A stretch of DNA of 64,000 bases from Dermacentor variabilis (taxonomy: Eukaryota > Arthropoda > Arachnida > Ixodida > Ixodidae): positions 155,641,105-155,705,104 of the forward strand of contig NC_134572.1 of the NCBI RefSeq assembly GCF_050947875.1, in the 5' to 3' direction. Every line of letters begins with the position of its first letter. Position 1 is the stretch's first letter. This document shows positions 29,867-40,876 of the stretch, in pieces. The position numbers and the translations under genes are program-made. The notes beneath the pieces are model-generated. The model saw only the letters and a program-made list of their open reading frames with translations. It had not been told where the DNA came from and ran no database searches.

Positions 29867-31982
29867 CGAGACAGAGGGAGAGCATGAAATCGCGAACGCA
29901 GGCGGTGGCTTCACTAAGTTCTAAGAAGCAGCTTTTCTTAACGTGAGTACTGACCAATATAGAAACGGGAGCTCAAGTGAAGTACCTCCCAGTTGTTTGT
30001 GTTCGGCGGTTTAATGTTCGGGCTCAGTAAACCACCTTAATTCCATTTTGCTTTCGTAGGAAAGTGGCCAGCGCTACTGGGAATCAAGTATGTGACCTCT
30101 TGCTCTCCAACAGAACGTAAAGCTATTGAGCCACCACGCCGGGTCAAAGAAGTAATCGAAAGATGACGTTTAGTGCTTATACAATCGCTTAGCACCTCTG
30201 TTTCATTCATTGAAGGCTTTATATTTTTTCGAAGTGCTGCACTTTGCTTTTATGAAATGCGGCTGGGAGAATATAGAAGATGCTCTGGATCCCGTTGAAT
30301 TGAAAGCTGTTCAAATTTGTATTAGTGAAGAAGACAAAGGCACCACGATTACAAGAACGAAAAAAACCTACTCTGTTAAAGCAATGCTTAAATTGACGCA
30401 ATGCTGTTGACGCAACGCTCCTGCTCAACGAGCAGGAGCGTTCGTTCGATCAAACATTAACTCATCCAATTGCTTTTTGTTTTATTCCCTAATCGGTCCT
30501 TTGCAGGCCTTTTTCCTCAGTCTGAAGAAAGGCAGAAAATGTGGCACCGACACATAATCGGATGCCATAATCTAGGTATTCAAAGAAAGTAGAAAAAAAA
30601 GAGTTCGTGTAAATTGTTGCATTGACATTTACCATTGAGCCTGCTTTTTTTGCGATCGTTCGGCTGATCGAAAGCCTGATATTATACTTATATCGGAGGG
30701 CATCAAAAGTGAACATGTTGTCTCCTGTCATGAAGACATATTGCTGCCAAGGCTGACCGAAAGTTCGTAATCCAGGAAATTTAAAAAAAGTTATTGCTTC
30801 TTTATAGGCACCCGCCAAGTATTCTGTCTCTATTTTCTTTTTGCCTAGTACATGGATTTCCATTTCTGCAATTGTCAACAGGATAGGAGGTGTACACATA
30901 CATAAACGATACAACTGAATAAAGAGGCGCATATGATGAAGATTTGTCAATTCAACCGGAGAATGCAGGGCATAATTACATTACAATTTCTGATAGATAA
31001 AAGCGTGCCGATTGTAAAATAAAGCCCTGGAATGCAACAGTGTCTGAGCTGAAGTTTGTCTGAGAATATTCGCAAGCTGCGTAGAGTGACCACTGCAGTG
31101 AACACCGTTCAATACAAATTACTTTTTAAATTTAGCGTGCCACACAACAGGATTCACGACTAACGGATGCACTATTTACTAGTGAGTTACACAGAGTATA
31201 TGCGGTGTTTAATTACGAAATACAAAATCTCTGACAAGAACAAAGCCACAACATCGGAATATATTGCTGCCATTCCTATGTGCCAAAGGAAATCGAATTT
31301 GGCCGTCTCATATTGGACACAACTGACTTAAGACCATGACATACCAATCACGTGTGATAAAAGGGGCAAAAACACAACGGAGAACCTGAATCGCAAGCGA
31401 TAACATCACGGTGTGGTACGCACAAAACCTGATTTGTGCGGTGTGGCACCAGGCAAGGAAATAGGTCGGCCGCTTGACCAGTCCTCCTGCGCTACAGTAT
31501 AGTCGTAATCAAGCATTACCAAAGAGCCAGTTCGTCATTTCTCTCTGTGCCGAATTCTTGCTAAACGTGGGACTGAAATAACTCGGTGGTGGCTCTCTAG
31601 AAGATATAGGCAAATTGCGCAAACACGCAAATTCACTCGTGTCTTCGCATCCTGCAAAGCTTGCTAGTTTTACGCATAACGGTCGATTCTGACGCCAGGC
31701 CCCTCAAATAGATATGTTTCGCCTACCTCACTTTTATCCTAATACTGCTCTTAACGCCTTAATTACAAGTTGTTTCAAAAGGCGCATCGCATGGCCATAG
31801 CGAGATGGCAATGAGCTTGAAGAGCAAATTAGTGCCCTCTGTTCGGCGCTCTCGAATGTAAAACTCAGTTTCTCGCCAAATTAAAACCATGCAAACAAAT
31901 CGCTGCCCGGGCAGTGCCAACGAAGACAATAAAGCATTGCAATACTTGCATGATGAAGCAGAGCGGAACCGAAAACCGGGAC
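29866..31982. other. Intergenic DNA, one unexplained minus ORF at 30489-30950
   Basis: Mostly AT-rich with no recognised gene. The 153-codon minus frame 30950-30489 begins MTNLHHMRLFIQLYRLCMCT and contains AITFFKFPGLRTFGQPWQQY and FTFDALRYKYNIRLSISRTI. I do not recognise it. Its length is above what AT-rich random DNA usually gives, and the aromatic-rich content could be a decayed receptor or transposase, but there is no motif to prove either. Around 30416-30440 a tgctcaacgagcaggagcg stretch forms a small hairpin. Confidence 0.35.
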
Positions 31983-32222
31983 CCGCCGTGGTTGCTTAGT
32001 GCCTATGCTGTTGGGCTGCTAAGCAAGAGGTCACGTGATCAAATCCCGGCCACGGCGGCCGCATTTCGATGGGGGAAAATGCGAAAACACCCGTGTACAT
32101 AGAATTAGGTGCATGTTAAAGAACCCCAAGTGGTCGAAATTTTCGCAGTCCTCATCTACGGCGTGCTTCATAAGCAGATCGTGGTTTTGGCACGTAATGC
32201 CCCTTAATTTACTTTTAATTGA
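31983..32222 (+). mobile_element. Ruka-like tRNA-derived SINE
   Basis: Begins ccgccgtggttgcttagtg, with a box A-like tggttgcttagtg (31989-32001) and box B gatcaaatc (32037-32045), matching GWTCRANNC. The inverted pair ccgccgtgg / ccacggcgg recalls a tRNA acceptor stem. The body has gcatttcgatggggg, aaaacacccgtgtac, aggtgcatgttaaagaacccc and cagatcgtggttttggcacgtaa, and it ends in an AT-rich taatttacttttaatt tail. By memory this matches the Ruka SINE described in Rhipicephalus. It would be transcribed by RNA polymerase III and mobilised by a LINE. Good marker for a hard tick. Confidence 0.85.
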
Positions 32223-34500
32223 AAACGGACAGACACGCACAACTGCCCAAAGCGAGCGCATTTACGGAAGTATGCACAACCCGGATTCACACAATAGCCT
32301 TGGCCCCGGGGGTGAATCTCCGCATGACTTCCATTGGCTCTTCTTTAGCAGACGGTCTTTCGACGCCAATGTCACCATCAGTGATGGCCCTAGTAGGAGG
32401 GCGATACTTTGACAAAATGGCGGCGCACACGACTGTTTATGTTGTCATGGCAATAGGAACAGCAGCCGCACGGTGCCTCCTCACCTTAGCGCTCTTTTTT
32501 TTTTTTCATAATAACGAACCGCTCCGCTTCCTTTCCACCCTTCTCCATGCCCCACGCACCTTTACTTTTGCTTTCTTTCTGCCTGCCCACGGCGTGTATC
32601 TTCCTTTTTTTTATCATGCATGCGCTACGTCAGACAGTGGCATTGTGAACAGGCGCGTGGTGCGCAATGGGTTCTCTGTCAGTATGCACGCACGAAGTTT
32701 TACCCATGCTTCGAGTATGCCAGCTTATGCCAGCACATAATATATTCCACTTCCAACACAACAGACCTTTGGCCTCGTTTTATTCATTTCCGTTTCCGAA
32801 CACAAAGGTTTTCCCTTATGTTGGCATGATAGACGCTCGAAAAATAAAAAAAAACTGAAAAATGCATGACGTGTGCATATCTGCTAAAGAACACAAATGT
32901 TCACAGACAGCTAAATAAGAAAGATAAAACTCAAGAAAACGCGAAAGCCATTTCATGTGCGCAAATATAAAAACAGAATTTTATATTTTGCCCTAAAGAC
33001 CAAGTTGTAGAAGAGCTCCTGATAGGCGCATGGAGAGCTTCTCATATACTCACTGAGATATTGCGCAAAACTGGATGACGTGTATGATGTAGTCGTGACA
33101 ACTAAAGAAAAGGAAACTTCACTGGTAATGTGGTAATGGCGAAGTCAATCCCGCGCAATATACCTTAAGAATAAGAATAACATGCTAAGAGTGTTTCATT
33201 GACAGCCACACACAAAAAAGAACTTATTGATATACTTGCACAAAAGTATATGAAATGCGTGACGTGTTTACTACTACTGAACAAAATCAAAAAGCCATGG
33301 CAGAACAAAAATAACGTTGTATTAAAAGGGAAATACCCACTAACGCATTATTTCGCACTTGGCCACAACTTGAATAATGGTGGCAAGGGGGAGCAAAAAG
33401 TAATTAGTCTTTGCAGCAGCACATAGAAAACATTCGCAGGAAGGCCTGCTGTTCAGTCAAAGACCAGGTGAAATAAGCAAGCAACACGACTTTTCATTCA
33501 CGGCGATACATTCCTTAGCAGTACAATCACGTCACTTAAGGAGCATGAACTGCTGGGCTAGTTGGTTATCCGTCATAATTTTTGCACCAGAACCACACAA
33601 ACACAAGAAAGCGCCCTTGTTGTCTCCTTTCTTGTGTGTGTGTTGTTTTGGCGTAAAACTCGTTTATTATTCCAGTTAAGGCACTATGTGATACCTACTA
33701 GGGACTCCTTTGTGCCAAAAACACACACTGCAAGAATCTGCGTAGAGGACACTTTCAATGCTCAAGCTTTCATGGAAAAAAGCGTATCACGCCTACACAT
33801 GAAGGCTGTTCGCGCTGTTTTCCAATCGTCAATGACTGAGATACTATATAGACATGAACAGTAATTTTTCAGCTGTTAGTACGTTTCCAGAATTGTGTCA
33901 CACAGAAAAAGCATTCCGAGTGCAATTGAAAGCTGGGCCAGTTATTGAATTTGCAGAATGTGACTTCTCACAGAAACACACAAGTCATAAACCAGGTGAC
34001 AATGAAGAGGAACATCTATTTGTCAGTTTTCTCTACCGGTAAGATGGAAGTGTACAACAATCAATGCGCGACGACGTCCAGAGACTCATGGAGCGCAGAC
34101 ATACCCAGGGCCGTGTTTGTGTACACGCGCCTTCTGATGTCCTTGGCAATGCGCGCCCTCCTGTTATCTTTATGCATGTGGAAGAACCTTCAAGGTCTGG
34201 TTCTTGAGGTATTCGTGTACCACTGCACGATGCACAAACTGTGCTAGTCGTGAAACGGCTGCAACATCTCGGAGTACAAGCACGCAGATACTGCGCACCA
34301 AGAAACTCACGAAACTGCCCACGCCGTTCCAGGCACATCGCCCCCCCCCCCAGGCCACGCTCCCTGATAACAGCAGAAACGAAACGTCAAACTTCGTGAA
34401 GCGGGCTAAGCAGGTGCTGGGCCGGCGGGCATGCGCGGAGTCAGTCGAAGGTGAGGGACAGCAGGGTAAGAGGAGTTGAGAGGAGGTGGAAGGCCACGGC
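32223..34500. other. Intergenic DNA with a possible Penelope-type repeat
   Basis: No host gene is recognised. At about 33545-33700, ctgctgggctagttggttat followed by an imperfect agaaagcgcccttgttg/gtgtgtgtg stretch resembles the ggctagttggtgaacata start of the Penelope-like insertion at 48882, so it may be a scrap of that repeat class. A C-run (about 12 nt) lies near 34343, and a cgcgcgcccgcgcgcg stretch at about 34512-34527. Confidence 0.4.
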
Positions 34501-34534
34501 CTTCTGGATCGGCGCGCGCCCGCGCGCGTAGCAT

Positions 34535-35986
34535 CTACCTTTGACTGGTACGTCGGGTCGTCAGGTCTTGTTTTGTCGGCTTATTCTTTGCGTCTTCTCT
34601 TTCTCGCGGTGGCGGCGTGCCGTTGCTTTGTCGTCGAGCTAGATGTTGAAGCGTCGTGAGCGGAGGATATTCGGCATTTCTACGTACGGCAACCGCACCT
34701 CCATCGGTTACTGCTTTCAATTTTCCGGATATGGGCTGACAGACCGACCCCAGGCTGGGCCAGTGTATTGTCCGTACTTTGGTGACACTGAGCGGCCTAG
34801 TGATGACGTCGTTGATATCTGGGGCTCCATACAGTGGCGGCGAGGACGTCGGCGATATCGTGAGGGCGTTGCTGTGACGCGGAGAGCTACGACGGCGAAA
34901 CCTTGTAGTACTATGTCGCGTTATAGGCATCGGAAGTAGGCATGGTGGTCTTCCCTGGAGTGGCAGCAAAGTAAGCGGTGGTCGGGGACATGCTAAATGG
35001 CCGTCTTCCTCGGGCAGCTCCACAGGGGGACGGGCGGGCGTGCTGGAGGCGGGGCCAGTGGATGACGGAATTGCGGCGTTACCGGGCCCTGGCGTGGTCG
35101 CCGAAGGGGACACTGACGGCGGGCGATCTTCAGCAGTATAGGTCATCGCTTCCGGCTGGGGTTGCGGTGATGACCTGAGGCTGCTACGTGGAGCACAGCT
35201 TTTGAAGATTTTCGCGTACGACGGCTCTTATCGTCTCGCGCAGGTCATCGGCGCCTACCGGATGAGCTTCGGCTCAGTTCGTTGTCAGCGCACGGTGGTT
35301 GCATTGCCTTGTGCGCATTCCGAAACACTTCGCGATCGCTGTGGCCTGCAAAACAAATTCAGCGACAGTCTTGGACAGGTTTCGGCGAACATTTCTTCTT
35401 TCACACTCCACAACAAGAACCGAACATGTCCGCATTAGCGTGGCGGAAGAAGCGAGTCACTTCCTCCGAAAAGATTGCGATGTTCTCGTTAGGCGGCTGC
35501 ATGCGGGTTTCAAGTAGAGCTTGTGCTCTCTCGTTGCGCAGCACGCTCGTGAATGTGCAGGAAGCCGTTGCGGAAGAGGTCCCGTAGTAGTCACGGTCCA
35601 TTCCCGGTCCTCGAACCACGTTCTGGCAGCGTCTTCCAAGACGATGTATGCGTGCCTGAGCGTGTCGTCAGAGTTCGAGTTGTTGAAACCAGGAAGCCTT
35701 TCGCATAGTTCCAGCCAGTTTTCCAGGTCGTCAAACGATGAGTCGCGTACGTTCGGGTGCTCCCTAGGCTGCTGCAGAACGATAGGGGACGCTGCGGCTG
35801 CCATTGAGGCTGTCTTGGAAACAACCTACTTAGTCGTCGCCCGTAGTATTCCATGCTCCGCCGGAGCTGTTGTGGCCGACGGCTTGCTCAATGGTCTTAC
35901 ACAACGTTTATGCTGTCATTGCGGTGCAGTCTTGGATCATGGCTTGTCGCGGGCGTTAGATACGTGAACAAAGGCCACATCCACCA
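34535..35986 (-). pseudogene. E4-family gag fragment, antisense
   Basis: On the minus strand, from 35986: a primer-site-like CTGGTGGATGTGG, a leader resembling that of E4 (ATCCAAG...GAGCAAGCCGTCGGCC), then Gag (35804-35457): SPIVLQQPREHPN, DDLENWLELCERLPGFN, YIVLEDAARTWFEDRE. It continues in other frames (ALLETRMQPPNENIAIFSEE) and with a Ser/Pro-rich end (KLKAVTDGGAVAVRR) that matches the E4 gag-protease join. At least two frameshifts. Lies head to head with integrase sequence of the same family starting near 36045. Confidence 0.85.
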
Positions 35987-36044
35987 GTTTTCGCGAGACA
36001 GTGATAGTCAAGTACAACGTGGCAAGCCTGTGAATTACGAAATT

Positions 36045-36815
36045 AACTGACCCGCGTCGCTGAAACGAAAACTCCGCCTAAAGGTAGCGCAGCCGAAGTG
36101 GCGATATTCTTGGTCGAGAGCATCCTCCTGCGACATGGCGCCCCGTAAGTTCTCATCACCGAAAGAGTAACGGCCTCTACAGCGGAGCTCACCCGAACCA
36201 TTCTGCAATACCGCGAGGCAAGCCACAGGAGGACAACTGCCTTCCACCCGCGGACGAATGGTCTTACGAGGCGCACGAATAAGGCCCTCGCTGACATGCT
36301 AGCAATGCACGTCGAGGTTTTACACAAGACCTGGGATGCTGTCTTGTCGTACGTAACGTTCGCGGACAAAACGGCAGTTCAAGAAATAACAACGATCCCG
36401 CTGTTCAAGCTGGTTTGCGGCAGGAATCCGACAACGACTCTCAATTGCATGCTGCCACACGTCACCTACGAAGGCAATCTTGACGTCGCCGCCTATCTCC
36501 AGCACGCCGAAGAAGCCCGACAGCCATGCTGCCTGCGGATCCAGAACAAGCAGGGGACCGACAGCCGGCGACCGACAACCATGTTTGGGTTTGGACTCCA
36601 ATACTCCGACGAGGACTGAGCAAGAAGCTTTTACGCCGCTATATCGGAAGCTACAATATCATCCGACACATGGCACACTCGTCGTCTGGAGTCTGGCGCG
36701 ACTATGAGGTCGTGCCAGACGGCATTTCGCTATCACAGCGGCGCCGCTCACGACCAGAAATAGTTCCTCATGTGCGACTTAAGCCATTTTACAAGCGCTT
36801 ACGATCTTTGAGACG
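36045..36815 (+). pseudogene. E4-family integrase remnant
   Basis: Reads AETKTPP...GSAAEVAIFLVESILLRHGAP, then LITERVTAST, where ITDRGTxFT is expected, so the catalytic Asp is lost. Then FHPRTNGLTRRTNKALADML (Glu of NGLTE also lost), YVTFADKTAVQEITTIPLF, and, in another frame from 36526, VWVWTPILRRGLSKKLLRRY and DYEVVPDGISLSQRRRSRPE. It ends in HVRLKPFYKR before the LTR. The N-terminal half of integrase and all of RT are missing on the left, where antisense gag begins. Confidence 0.9.
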
Positions 36816-36969
36816 TTGCATAGCTCAACCTTGGACTTTCTTTTTTCGACTGTATTACTTTGGAATTTGTTTCTTTACTGTTTTGTTACTGTTTAATGAG
36901 TGCCCTGTTCTTTTTCGTTCTCGTATTATGTTTGTAGCATCGGGACGATGCTTTTTGAGAGAGGGACAT

Positions 36970-37393
36970 TAACACGTGTACTTGCACATCTTTGCCAGGT
37001 GACCGCATTTCGTCGTCTAAGAAACGTTATGGTCCAGCGCGGGACGCGCCCGCAAGTATCAGGAGTTCCTTGAATGTTATCGATTGTTCATTCGGCTGTC
37101 TGATGTCCCCATGATTGTGTAATCTGACTGCGTGTGCGACGCAAATGGTACACAACATTTTCAAAAACACGCGGGCACATGCTAGCGACTACTCTGGAAA
37201 CTTCGATGGCTCATGTACAAAGCCTGACGCGTTTGACCCGCTGATAAATTTTCGACAATTGGCGACTGTGTTCGCTGCTGTCGCCGTTCTTTGAGGGTAG
37301 GCTGTTTTTGAGGGCGCAAGTTCGCCAAATAAAGCGCTAGTTCCGTCTTTCCCAGTTTTGCTCTTTTTTCTTCAACTTCACCACTACGTAACA
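36970..37393 (+). repeat. LTR of the rearranged E4-family copy
   Basis: Preceded by a purine tract (gagagagggacat). About 424 bp, it starts taacacgtgtac and ends cgtaaca. It aligns with the E4 LTRs and the solo LTR (shared cgacgcaaatggt, gttcgccgctatcg-like, aataaa near 37328). Flanked on the right by atacat. Confidence 0.88.
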
Positions 37394-38138
37394 ATACATT
37401 AGTAAATGAACACAACCGATTGCGCTGGAAATTTGATTTAGTTATATCAAGTGGTTCAGCGATTGCTTTCAAACGCATCTCTCGGTAAAGCCAGATAAAC
37501 TTGAACTCGTATAAACGTAGAAATTTCATGCTGATAATTTTAGTATAAATGGCATGTTCGGACTTCTGAGCAACAGTACTAGCCTTACAGGATGACGTCT
37601 GCGTATGTCAGTATTGTTGCAGTTCTTCGCTTCCTGCGCTTCAGGGTATAAGGTTTACTTCAACCTGCTACGAATGTGGCAATGTCGATGTTTAAATGTT
37701 AAGCAATGAGGGTTGCGAATATGTAGGACAATAGGTAGTGAAGGAAGAGGAGGTAGTTGAATTTTTTCATCAATGATACAAAGAGTAGTACAAACAGGTG
37801 AAGTAGAATTGCACAGCCGGAGGTCCTAAAGTAAAACCTGTCGGGGGGACATCCTAAACAAGAAAGAAAGGGGGGCTAGTACACTTATGGCAAGAGTAGC
37901 AGGCTACATGATTCAAAACTTGCGTTTGTCTGCAAAAACAAAAGCAAAAAAGCTGGGTAAAAGGAAGTAGAAATGAAAAAAAAAACATAGCTTTGAATAC
38001 AAAACTGTGGTTTTAGTGTGTGGAACATGCAAAGCAGAAATGTCTTGATCGGGAAGAAAAAACAAACAGCGTTGTAGTAGAAAACTAGGTGGTGGTAGCA
38101 TGGGGTACAAGCAATGCTGTAAAGTATTGACAGGGACA

Positions 38139-38141
<3 letters not shown>
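37394..38141. other. No gene recognised
   Basis: Low-information DNA between the E4-family LTR and the (TA)n tract at the left of E3. It contains only short frames and a few purine-rich stretches (ggaagaggaggtagttg, agaaagaaaggggggct). Confidence 0.5.

Positions 38142-38204
<63 letters not shown>
38142..38204. repeat. (TA)n tract, left edge of E3
   Basis: About 63 bp of TA repeat immediately left of the E3 LTR end (tgaaatggggtttatt). Confidence 0.95.
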
Positions 38205-38205
<1 letters not shown>

Positions 38206-38206
<1 letters not shown>

Positions 38207-38384
38207 GAAATGGGGTTTATTGTAGCTCGTTCGAGGGATCGCAGGTAGCTCTAGATCACGAGTCCTAGCGCTTCGCATCAACAACCCGCGCTCATGTCTC
38301 GCGCCGCAACGGTGGCAGTCCGCACAGTGCCACATGCATATTACCCACTACAACTACAGTGCCACTTGCATATTACCCACTACA
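38206..38384 (-). repeat. 3' LTR of E3, with internal 28-bp duplication
   Basis: 179 bp, TGTAGTGGG...CATTTCA on the minus strand. The polyadenylation signal AATAAA is on the minus strand (tttatt at about 38215). A roughly 28-bp unit, gtgccacatgcatattacccactacaacta, is repeated as gtgccacttgcatattacccactacaac at its right end. The PPT on the minus strand is the c-rich cttcccccggggcg complement. Confidence 0.85.
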
Positions 38385-38420
38385 ACTTCCCCCGGGGCGA
38401 AGAGGAGCCATCCTGGCGAC

Positions 38421-39671
38421 CTAAGGCGATGATACGATAAGGGGGTCGTGGTACGGCTTCAGGCGGCTGACGTGAACAGTCTCGCGGCCACGGCGGCGTT
38501 TGTCCGGAGATGGCGTCACCGGTTCGACCACATAATTCACAGGCAAAGTACACGCGACGATCCGGTACGGACCTTGATATTTTGGAGCAAGCTTTGGGCT
38601 AAGGCCTGGAGCTTGGAAGGGCAGCCGAAGCCAGACGTGAGAGTCCACGGCGAAGGACTGTGTGGGCTGATCGTTGTCGTGGCGATCTTTGTGGATTCCT
38701 TGGGTATCCGACGTGAACGAGCGAGCAAGTTGGCGGCACTCTTCAGCATGGCGAGCAACTTCGGAAAGAGGGGTGAATTCAGAGGCATCCGGGTGATATG
38801 GTAGTACGGTGTCGAGGGTAGTGGATGGTTCACGTCCATAAAGAAGGAAAAATGGTGAGAAGCCTGTGGTAGCCTGAACGGCGGTATTGTATGCGTACGT
38901 CACAAAAGGGAGGACATCGTCCCAATTGGAATGATCCGACGCAACATACATGGTGAGCATGTCCCCAAGGGTGCGGTTGAATCGTTCCGTTAGACCGTTA
39001 GTTTGTGGGTGATACGCCGTAGTGGTGCGGTGAATAGTGCGGCACGCGGCGAGGAGCTCATTAATAACTTCGGACAAGAAGACACGGCCTCGGTCACTGA
39101 GCACTTCTCGCGGTGCGCCGTGCCGTAAGACGAAATGCCGTAAGATGAATGCGGCGACGTCGCGAGCAGCAGCCAAAGCAAGTGCAGCAGTTTCAGCATA
39201 TCTTGTCAGGTGGTCTACTGCGACAATTATCCAACGATTGCCGGTAGCACTGCATGGAAGAGGCCCATAAAGGTCGATGCCAACCCGATCAAAAGGACGT
39301 GCAGGACAAGGTAAAGGTTGCAGAGGGCCTGTCGTATGAGAAGATGTCTTGCGTCGCTGACAGGCTGCACATGACCGAATGTATTTGCGGACATAAGAAT
39401 ACATGCCGCGCCAGTAGTACCGCTGGCGGAGCCGCTCGTAGGTTTTCAGGACGCCAGCATGAGCTTGTTGTGGGTCTGCATGGAAATACGTGCATACGTC
39501 GGAACGCAAATGGCGAGGGATGACTAGCAGCCATTTGCGACCGTCGGGCTGATAGTTTGGGCGGTACAAGATGGCGTCCCGTAGCACGAACTGGGTGGCT
39601 TGGCGACGAATGGCTCGAGGGCATGTAGACGTTGAAGAACTGCTAAGAACGTCAATAAGAGACACAATCAC
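38421..39671 (-). CDS. E3 integrase
   Basis: 416 codons. The HHCC finger is complete: [20 protein letters not shown] and CAACQRRK. Core: GIDLYGPLP (Asp), [12 protein letters not shown] (Asp), [20 protein letters not shown] (Glu), so all three catalytic acids are present. C-terminal half: [48 protein letters not shown] (GPY/F module), ending HDPLIVSSP. The first residues overlap the end of the RT/RNase H frame by 4 nt in a different frame, so one frameshift near 39670 separates integrase from RT. The domain itself looks functional. It inserts element cDNA into the host chromosome. Confidence 0.93.
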   Translation of the reverse strand: MIVSLIDVLSSSSTSTCPRAIRRQATQFVLRDAILYRPNYQPDGRKWLLVIPRHLRSDVCTYFHADPQQAHAGVLKTYERLRQRYYWRGMYSYVRKYIRSCAACQRRKTSSHTTGPLQPLPCPARPFDRVGIDLYGPLPCSATGNRWIIVAVDHLTRYAETAALALAAARDVAAFILRHFVLRHGAPREVLSDRGRVFLSEVINELLAACRTIHRTTTAYHPQTNGLTERFNRTLGDMLTMYVASDHSNWDDVLPFVTYAYNTAVQATTGFSPFFLLYGREPSTTLDTVLPYHPDASEFTPLSEVARHAEECRQLARSFTSDTQGIHKDRHDNDQPTQSFAVDSHVWLRLPFQAPGLSPKLAPKYQGPYRIVACTLPVNYVVEPVTPSPDKRRRGRETVHVSRLKPYHDPLIVSSP

Positions 39672-40849
39672 GGATCTTTTCTCTGTTCAGACGGCATGTC
39701 ACTAACGGCAAGCGTAGCAACCGGGCGCTCTATGGGTGAAGGTGGCCTTTCGTCGGATCGCATGGGCGCACGGGAGAGCGCATCTGCATCAGAATGTTGG
39801 CGCCCGGATCGATACATGACGCGAATGTCAAATTCTTGGATCCGAAGAGCCCAACGTCCAAGACGCCCCGACGGGTCTTTCAGTGACGCAAGCCAGCAGA
39901 GCGCGTGGTGGTCTGTCACAACGTCGAACGGACGGCCATACAAGTAAGGGCGAAATTTGTTTAAGGCCCAAACTATAGCTAAACATTCTTTTTCCGTGAC
40001 AGAATAATTGGATTCTGCCTTCGTGAGAGCACGACTCGCATATGCAACCACATATTCTGGAAAGCCAGGCTTCCGTTGTGCAAGGACGGCCCCAAGACCA
40101 ACGCCGCTGGCGTCGGTATGAACTTCAGTCGGTGCACTCGGGTCGTAGTGGCGTAGAACAGGCGGTGAGGTAAGCCGACGGCGCAAAGTGGTGAAGGCTT
40201 GGTCACATGCCGGAGTCCAGTCGCGAAGGTCACCAGAGCCAGCCAGGAGCTTCGTCAGGGGAGCGATGATGCAGGCAAAATTGCGCACAAAGCGGCGAAA
40301 ATAAGAGCAAAGACCGACGAAACTGCGGAGCTCTTTCACTGTAGTCGGCCGCCGAAATTCTGCGACAGCACAAAGTTTGTCAGGGTCGGGAAGGACGCCG
40401 TCTTTGGACACGACATGGCCAAGTATGGTCAGCTGGCGGGCTCCGAAGCGGCGCTTTTTCAAGTTAAGTTGAAGGCCGGCGGTGGTAAGGCAAGTAAGGA
40501 CTTCGCGTAGACGAGAGAGGTGAGTGGTGAAATCAGGGGAGAAAACTACCACGTCGTCTAAATAACACAAACACGTCTTCCATTTGAGGCCTCGTAGAAG
40601 ATTGTCCATCATCCTTTCGAATGTCGCGGGTGCATTGCAGAGGCCGAATGGCATTACTGTAAACTCATACAGGCCATCAGGCGTAATAAAAGCTGTCTTC
40701 GAGCGGTCGGATTCAGCCACTGGCACTTGCCAATAGCCCGATCGCAAGTCCAAAGAAGAAAAGAATTCGGCACCATGAAGACAATCCAGGGCGTCATCTA
40801 TGCGCGGTAGAGGATAGACATCTTTTCGTGTAATGTTGTTGAGGCGACG
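39668..40849 (-). pseudogene. E3 reverse transcriptase (N-truncated) and RNase H
   Basis: The open frame extends into the (TA)n tract at its 5' end, but recognisable RT begins at [20 protein letters not shown]. Then [40 protein letters not shown] (YLDD), [19 protein letters not shown], and [20 protein letters not shown]. RNase [61 protein letters not shown]. It ends in a tail with [11 protein letters not shown]. The finger part of RT ([16 protein letters not shown]) is missing, so the enzyme cannot be complete. Confidence 0.93.
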
Positions 40850-40876
40850 ATATATATATATATATATATATATATA
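40850..40876. repeat. (TA)n tract at the E3/LINE junction
   Basis: 27 bp of TA repeat between the broken RT of E3 and the 3' end of the CR1-like LINE. It may be the simple-repeat tail of that LINE. Confidence 0.9.

Larger units (their letters stand above)
38206..40849 (-). mobile_element. Ty3/Gypsy element E3, 5'-truncated
   Basis: One LTR (38206-38384), PPT, integrase, RNase H and RT, all on the minus strand; gag, protease, the RT N-terminus and the 5' LTR are missing. The truncation falls in the RT motif just before RRLNN and abuts a (TA)n tract and a CR1-like LINE. Lineage as E0 (short [20 protein letters not shown]). Only one frameshift in 2.4 kb of coding sequence indicates a fairly young copy. 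Confidence 0.92.

Noticed and set aside
31983..32060. tRNA gene at the start of the Ruka-like SINE
   Set aside because: Boxes A and B are present, but the cloverleaf is not convincing and the body continues as a SINE.
37913..38335. 140-codon minus frame spanning the (TA)n tract near E3
   Set aside because: Most of it is translated TA repeat and LTR; no domain.
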